Position numbers and translations under genes: made by a program. The notes under the pieces are model-generated. The model searched no databases, was not told the origin of the DNA, and saw only the letters and a list, made by a program, of their open reading frames with translations. Shown here piece after piece: positions 51,201 to 60,200 of a stretch of DNA of 64,000 nucleotides (its first letter is position 1; every line of letters starts with the position of its first letter). The DNA is from Acanthaster planci (Eukaryota > Echinodermata > Asteroidea > Valvatida > Acanthasteridae): the NCBI RefSeq assembly GCF_001949145.1, contig NW_019091396.1, positions 62,001 through 126,000 of the forward strand, in the 5' to 3' direction.

Positions 51201-54200
51201 ACGTCAAAGCTTGTACGAAATGCCCAACCTAGAATGGTCCCGAATATTCTTAAGCTTTGGCCTCGAAATAATTGCCACAGACATACAATACTGTTATGGC
51301 ACACGACCCCGGTACGTTGTGGTGTCTAGACAATGTCCATATGTCACTTATTTTTATTCGGCCCGTTATATACACCAATGTTTGTCACAGCAATGATTAA
51401 CCACCCATTTTTTTACTTGATTCAGAAAATAAATAGAATGAGAAGGATGCGTGTATTTCAATGTACAGGAATTTCACAACACAAGTGAAACATATGCAGA
51501 CAGGGGCAATTGGTATTTTTTTTGAGCGGACCAACAAAATCAAAACATATCTTCCATACAAGTGTAATATAAACGTACTTTTCCCTATTTTGTGTCAGAC
51601 CTGTTTCAAAGAGACCCCCAAATGTGCATTGATACACATTGGTTTTCCAACTATGAAGAACCGTGTATTACTGAGTTTTGTTTGTTTTCGCCCGTTTTTT
51701 TTTGAAACCTTGTTTATAAATCTCCTTGGAGGCGATTGTCAGTATCTTTGTGTGTCGATTTCCAGTTATATAGAAGACGGTATCTAGATTGGGACTGAAT
51801 GCAGCTTTACACATCTAAAGCATTTAAGTCGATTTGCTTAATTATATTCATTGTAATTTCGGTCATTCATAATCGCAACTTTAAAACGAATATATATCTC
51901 TCTCCACGATAAAAAATGACATTTTTTAAGTGATAAAGTGTATTGAAAATCAATAGACATTTCAACCAGGGAACAAAATTTCCCAATTTCATGACATGGT
52001 GAGGTCTTTTCGGAATATTTTATGCTGCATACACGATCAACTAAAGGGAGGGGGTAGTTACTGAAGTGTTTTGCCCAAGACTTCGAAATCATGGTGAAAT
52101 ATGGCAAACAATATGCGGACGTATAATTTATTGAGTTCATTATTTAATCCGTTCGGTTAGAATCTTTCGGGCAAAATTAAGGTTATCGAGTTACGAACCT
52201 GGGCAGAGGAAAAAAACAGCTAAAATACATTCAAATGCATACCATACCAGTCTGATCGAGTCCTTGGAGGTTGTCTGGAAGCTTGTAACCCATCGTTTTG
52301 AGGGAGAGGGTCAGTGAAGCGGAATTAATGGAGTCAGAGAACGCCCGCGTCTAAGACCAACCCCCCCCCCGCTTTAGGGGTGAGTGTTTTCAAGACACAA
52401 ACACCTGTATGCACCAAGGCGATTCCGCTTCAGAAACTGATGATTTATCGCACTCATTTTAGCCCATTAGCGAGAAAAAAGGAACGGCAGTGCAGCCGTG
52501 TTCCAAAGTGGACGCACTCGAGCCGGATGGAAATACGGGTAACCATCGGGGCGGGAACGCATTAGCAACTCGAGGGTCTTTTCTTCATGCATTCCCACGG
52601 CCTTGCGAGAAAGAGAGCTGTGCCCTTTGTTGTTACCGGCGAGACGAAGATCGTTTGGCATTGTCGAGGAAAATGAGTCGAACCACAGCTTGATTTGGCT
52701 CATCTCACGGCAACCCAGGTCACACGGACATGCTGTTTTGAAATGATTCCTATAATTATCTTATCCGTTATTGCAAGTCTTCACAATTTTGGTTGTGCTT
52801 TCTGTATTGGGAAGTCGACACATTCCTGCAATTCGGGAGTCCAGAGCACCGACTTCGAAAGAAATGAGTAGACTTTCATAGCTCATTTGCCCAGAAATCA
52901 TGCACTCTCGCGAAATCGGTTTTGTCACCTTGCGCCTTGCTGTTGTACTACCCGTTAGAACTTCCGGCACGCGTGCACGGTGGCAAGCCACGGCATCCCA
53001 TTGGTCAAAAGTAAATTCGACGCGTGCGTGCGCAGGGCGAGAGTGTTGCATGAATCACTGTAAAAGCTGGTCACCCACCAGACAGGGGCTAATGTATCCA
53101 CCCCAAGTTGAAATGCACCCTTACCAGCGACAGAAAGAAAGACTGGTACGTAAGTTTCCAACCGTGTTCTTGCTCTCGTTTGGCGTGCACGCGAAGACCA
53201 TACTTTCAAGAAAAAAATCGTTGCGCGTACTCAGCGTCCTCCGCGTCAAACACACTTGCGCGCCTATGCTGTGAGTTCGTACCAAAGGACTGTCAATTTC
53301 GTTTAGAAACACGCCCTCTTTTGTTCCCGCTCGGAGCGGTCGGTGGCTGCAGTTACAGTGATGGACTCTTGCGTAATGTCTCGCTGCAGCCAAGTAATTC
53401 GGACAAGGTGTAAGCTCGGATATTTGCAAAGCAAGTAAAAATATTTGCACAGCAATAACCGGTTACCAGCCAAAGCGCCATGTCATGTTATGCATGCTTT
53501 TGCCTCTGACTGCTTGTAGGCTATTTTTACTAATCAGATAAACTTTGCCGGGCTACGGTTTTTTCCCCAGCAGCTGTATGAATTATTGGGCTGTTTTTAC
53601 TGCGGACAATACTTGTCGGGAAATGCACATATGCGTGCCGATCACGCTAGCTGAAAACCTAACTGTTGGTTGGTAACCTTTTTTGATGTGGAAACACTGT
53701 CTCTGCTATTCGAGTACATGCGTTTTGCTGCTCTGTGAAATTGTCCAAGTTTACGTTTACAGGCTGCATCCGAATCTGTTGTCTAGAGCTAGGTCTGGGT
53801 CTTCCCTCCATTGGAAATGTGCGGAGATGCGTAGACAATAGACCTAGCCGTAACTCCGGAAGCCCGTTTCGGACACGGCCTCAGACTCGTTACGTGATCC
53901 GTGCGTGCGTGTGGCCCAGCCCACGGCTCTCCCGTCATTTATTCGTTTCTATAATTCAGGTTCAGTAATGGAACTGTCTGGGTGTACCGATACGCCACTA
54001 CGCCGGATCTTTTTGACAGCTGTCACTTTCCTGGGTGGGTGGAAAATTCCTGAGTGATGGAGCCTCTTCAAATTTGGTAAAAAGAATGTCCCACTTGATG
54101 GGATTCGAACCTGGGTCCCTGGTGGTGTGAGCAGTGGCGGAGCTGTGTATTGTGGGAGAAGTGTCAGCTTCAGATTTTGAAAACAAAACGCCCGTTCATT

Positions 54201-57200
54201 ATGTGTACAGTACACCATGCCGGTTCGTTTCCAACAATGAGGACACTTAACCTTTGCAACGGCTCTGATTAGTGGTGAAAGACTATGTCAGCGCTCTTTC
54301 AAATCTCAGATATGAAACATTTTTGTAACACCAAATCAAACCAACACAACACCAACACCACTAACACCAAACCAAACCAACATCAAACCCTCCCCTCCCT
54401 CCAAAACAGAAAAAAAGCACAGTATAACAGAGCACAGCCCAGCACAGCAAAGTTTAGCAAAGCAGAGACCAAACCAAAGCAGAGCAAAGCAAACGGAAAA
54501 AAGTACTCCTGCAGTATGTTGTTCAGTTCAAAATAACAAATTGAGAGCATTACCAGGAGCCTCTTTCAGTTTAAACTTTAACCACGTTGAGCCACGTCTG
54601 CTCCAACCAGACATGCTTTTATCCATTTAACCTACAAAATGGATAATGGTGAGGACCGATATTGCAATAATGTGTGTTTTTCCGCCAGTGAGAAATGTGC
54701 CCGTTCACAATGACTGCCCCTGCTGAAGGAAATGAAATTAGTGCGTGTCTGCTTGGCCACTTTCGAGGAGACGTGTTCAACATTCGAAAGAACACTCATG
54801 ACAACCGACGACCCATATATTGCAACGAGTGTGTGTGGGTGTGAGTTTGTTTCTGCATTCAACTGGGGACCCTGAACAATAGAGGAAAATAAGGTCCCCG
54901 ATTGACAGAGGGTCCCCGATTGACAGAGGGTCCCCGATTGACAAGTGTGTNNNNNNNNNNNNNNNNNNNNNNNNNNNNNNNNNNNNNNNNNNNNNNNNNN
55001 NNNNNNNNNNNNNNNNNNAAATACACATTTGGATGCGCTTATACGTGGAGCCTTGTGGGGTACCGGAACAATGGGAAGTACCCCACAAGGCTAGTTTTTA
55101 CTAGCCTATCACGAAACTGATATTTGAAACTGATATTTGGTGGTTTTGTTTTGTATTTGTGGAGTGCCTACTCACGCAATGGCAAGGAAGCGGGATTGGC
55201 GCTGGGCCAGGAGTGAGAATGTCTGGGCATAAGATTGATATTTTGTCTCAAATAGGACCATGGCAAATGTGAAGCCTCGCGGAATTCCCGATACTGACCT
55301 CTTTTTGGTGTTGATTAACAAGAACCTCGATCTGTCCCCGCTTCAATGGGAAAAGGGGTTAGAGAATTTCCCCTTATACACAATGTATGTGACCAGAGCA
55401 TATGCATTTATAAGGACAAACGCAGACAAAAGTTGTGAGAATTAAGCTTTGATTTTATTTGGCAAAATCAAACTGACTTTCAAACTGAACACCCGAATAA
55501 TAATAATATGCCATCACCAACTCAGAAAAGTATCCCTTTTGACCCTGAAAGGGATTTGGATTCAAAGGACCTATATCCCGGGTAAGAATGAACCAGGAGT
55601 TTGAAAGCATTGTGTAAAGCTACCTTCAAGTCATGTAAATGAATAGCGTGATCATTTTCAGCACCAGAGGTTGCATATACAATAGACGAATCTTTAAAAT
55701 AGGCTGTATAAGTCAACGTCGCATTCGCCCTCATTAAGGGTGATTAAATGCACCTTTCCACAAATACGTCATCCGTGCACGTCGTGTCTTTATGTGTAGG
55801 TTGAGGATCGTGTGCATTGAAATTGTACAGGAGAAAACGTGAAAATTCGATGCAGGTATACCAAACGCACCGAAAAGCGAACTTGTGAAAAGAGTGACAG
55901 TCTCAGCTTCGAAATCAGATTCAGATGAAACCAATAGGTTAACACCAGAATAAATCATGACAGAATTGATAGCAGTGGTTCATCATCTGATAACCTCGAA
56001 GGCAACAAGCAGGCAAAACTAATTACAGTGGCCCTATAAGCGCCAATTAATCAGTATACGGAGGGTGAGTGCAATAATTGTGTGTAGGTGCATTCTACTC
56101 AGTATCATTTAAACCCTTGAAACCATCATTTCTCCATAGTAAGAAGGTTGATCCAATTAGTTGCGTAACCTTTGACCATATTTAAAATCGACGTGCAATC
56201 CTTAATAGATTGTTGCCTCCTGACATTATCGAGCTTGGAGTTTTGGGATTGTTTTGGTTGGGGGAAGATGACATTTCGCCGCAGACTTGTCCTTGTAAAA
56301 AATTAATGGTTGCATGCCACAAATAACAGGAAAAACATGCTCGGATTCACAATCCGAACTGGACTTTATTTGCTGGAAAGACTGCCGTTTATAGGTCGGT
56401 GGCACAATTAGTTGCAAGTTTACAAGATTTACAAGATTTAGAGGTCTACATATTTACTGCAGTATTCATTCCATTACTGTTTTGAGTTAACTCTTTTGGG
56501 AAAAAATGTGGTATTTTAACGAAACGCTTTCAAACGATGGCCGACCAGCAATCATTAAGCAACAGAACCAACTTTTTGATTTCTCCAACACCTAAAACAT
56601 TCTGGGCAGAAAATGTGCTATGGTGTGCCAGACCCTAATATTTGCTTTCTTTTAGAATTTTTGCGATTTCACGAAAAGGGTGTTACCTACATGTAAGAAT
56701 AAAACTAATAACGTTTAGATTTATGTCCAACGAAATACAAATAAATGAAACAAAATGAAACTAGACGAAACATGGGTAAGTAAAGTTGATGGAACAGATA
56801 AAAACGAATATAAATCGCTGTGATCCAGTGGTTCGCGTGCCCTATCCACGTCTGCTGTGGTTTGAGGGCTCAAACCCCAATGTTATGGGTACCACGGCAA
56901 GGCGGATCCAGAACAAGTTTTCGGGGGGATAAAGTTTGATATTATGTATAACATTTACCGGACTTCCTGGGGGTTGAAACAAAATTTATTTCTCTTTTAC
57001 ACGCATATAGAAGAAAAGGAAATAATGCGCACAAATCGCCTTTATCTCATTATTTCATTTCCGTTCATTTAAATGGAACGAGTGAATGGAAACGAAATTA
57101 GAAGCATCAGTAACATAGATGCACCAGTTACATAGTTCCCTTCCCCCTTTTCTCCAAAAAGGTGGAACATATAGATGCTATTATTGGCGATGACAGTGGT

Positions 57201-60200
57201 TATCAGGATTTTGTTGGCGAAAACATTTTACCGTGCAATGAACGCGTGTTGAGGATGCTGGTGACTTAGAGCGGTCACTGTGACTAAAGGAGGCTGGTGT
57301 TGCTATGACGACGATATATGTAATGAAATGATGACGGCATTTAACACTACCATGGTATTAATAGAATGAACGACCGATGCTTCAACTTGAACAGAACATT
57401 GCTCAAACTTTGGAAACGAGACGTCTTTTGTCAGGCGTCATCACTTCAGGAAAAACTGAATTGGTATAGCTCATACAAAGAGTTAGTCTTTCTGGGGCGT
57501 GTAGAGGATTGCAAGACATGGATTCATGAAGAAGTCGCCCCATATACGCCCGTCTCTTATCTGGTCATTGTACGGCTGACATTCTTGACGCACTCACCAT
57601 TTATGACTATACTGTAAGTGTAAAAATAAATGCGCGCGTGTGAATTGTGAGGATCCGCTTTCAGAAATGTGTCCTCGCGCTAGGGAAACGAAAAAGGTTT
57701 TGCAACACCTGCCCCGTTCACATGCGAGGCCAAGAGACGACGGCGAACTCGTCTAGTATAAAACAGCATTGCTCCTATGTACACCGCGCGCACCACACGA
57801 TCGATAATGGCAATAAAAAGGCTGTATTATTCCAGGCATCAAATGACTCAAAACGCCACACTTAAGAGCCACCAGCGGCATTATACGAGCCGTTCATGAG
57901 CCATCATTTGCTCGTTTTTACAAGGTTTCCCTGAAGCGCTCGCTGCTTTCTCGAGCGCTGCTAAGGAGCTTTTACGCCGTTCGGCCGCGCCTATATAATT
58001 GGCGATCACCAGATCAAAACACACGGTGGCCTCCAAGTGGTCTCGCCATTATCACACCTGTACGGCTTACACGAGCTGCACCTTTTGAACACACCAATAA
58101 GGAGCTGCTCCCCGCTCCGTTATTTCAGAATCGTTTGATCCGTAGTGGACTAATGCTGTGTATTGGGTTGAGTTCAACAGGCCAGACCGACCCAAAACAT
58201 TACGGATTACAAATCCAAAGCCAACTCCAAACCGATCTAAGCCCCCTAAATCTGACCCGATCCGACTCGACCAATACTGAAATAAAGGCAACACGAAAAA
58301 AATATATGGAAGGTCTGGCCAGGTGAAATTGCCTTTTTATTGCTGTCCACTTTTCATGCCTAAACCTAACTGCGTTGGTGAATTCTTTGTTAAAGTGCAG
58401 ACATTCAAACTGAGGGGGAAATCATCGCACATCTCAGACAAACCGGCAATGCGACTCCGCGGTGACAAAGTAGCATTGGAATGTCAACACTGATTCTCTT
58501 CCTCCTACCATCGCACCGACATGACCGAAGTCACAAACGCACATCCACAAACCGCGGGCCTGACCCAACTGAAATGGCGGAAAAACCAACTAGACCCGAA
58601 ACTGACTTCGCGTTGGGTCGTGTAAGGGTCCAGTTGGATTTGCAAGTCATGTAAATGAATAGCGTGATCATTTTCAGCACCAGAGGTTGCACATACAATA
58701 GACGAAGCATTAAAATAGGCTGTATAAGTCAACGTCGCATTCGCCCTCATTAAGGGTGATTAAATGCACCTTTCCACAAATACGTCAACGACTTTTATTT
58801 ATTTATATATATATTTTTTTTTGAGGGGAGGGGTATCAGAAAGGAGGCAATTTCTCGTGGGTTTGGCATAAATTTTGAGTATCGCTCTCCGCGCTGCTGC
58901 TGGAATAACTGCAGAGGATACCTGCAGACAAGGGCGGATCCATAACCCTTTTTTTGGGGGGGGGGTCGGGTCAAATACTGGAAAAATTCCTTCACACGAT
59001 CTTAGGGTTCAGGTAAAATTAGACTGCCTTTTCACACTTTGGGAAAGAATGGAAATAAAATTTCCAAAAGGGGGGGGGGACGCAGAGCCCATCAGCCCCT
59101 TGTAGTTATACCCTTTCCGGATCGCCCAAAGCATACCAGTATACGATGTATAGATGGGGGTTCACTACAGCCTCTGTGACAATAAATTTTGGACCAAGTA
59201 ATGCGACTTTGTCCACTTGCTATTTCAAGAACACTCAAATAAAACTTTCCGTTTCTCAGAGGCCGCTGGGCTATACTTGGCCTATCCTCGCTGTACCTCA
59301 GTGCACATCGAACTGGAACAATGCTGTTCTGAAATCAAAATGCCAAATATTTTGCCTAATTTTCCACAAAACGTTTCCCGACAAGAATCCAAACTCGGAT
59401 ACTTTCTACTCGTCAGAAATGAGGGAGACAAGGCTGATATCATACAGGTACTCAAGGATGACAAACCTTGATTCGTTGAGAAAGGTTGTGGCCTGGTGAC
59501 CTCGAGAGAAAACGAGAAGCTAATTGATTATGAGATGTATGTGTACATCAATCACGTTGCCAAGCAACGTGATTCTGCACAGCATCCTGCGTTATAGTTT
59601 GAAGGAAATTTCAAATGCAGTGGAGAGCTACATGTCTGTTGTCCTCACTGGCAGGGCTGGGGGGGGCATCTGAGGTCATGTCCCATTCCTACAAAGGGGG
59701 GGAGGTGGCATTTCAGTCGGAAAAGATAATGCGAGAAAAGTGATTTGGGGGACTTTGGGATTTTGATATATTGTGTAAAAAGGCCCAATCCCGAAGAAAT
59801 GCCATAACAGATTTGCAAGACAATTTCCCCATGCTTTTCTGGCCCCTCAAATAACATTTTTTGCCCTCCGTCCCTCAAACAACTTGTGGATTTTGTGAAT
59901 TCCTCCTAGGTTGCGTTTCATATATGATGTAGGTTGAGTCTGATGTCTTCAAACACAGCCTACGCTGCAAAAACTGTAGTATTAAATCAACACTTTTTGG
60001 AGCTATCGGATGAAAACACAACAGGGTGCTCCTTTAACACCACTGGTGTTACTTTGCACACTTATAAGTGTTACAATGCACTGGAAGGTGTTAAAGGTTA
60101 GCACCAAATAACACACAAATTTTAGCAACAGTTAAAAGTGTTGGTGTAATTCCTCTAATAACATCGGGGGTGATAACACCCGAGTTTTTGCAGTGTACAC

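Noticed and set aside
54090-54160. Functional tRNA gene on the minus strand
   Set aside because: The B box is exact but no acceptor stem, anticodon arm or A box can be drawn, so it is listed only as a SINE relic.
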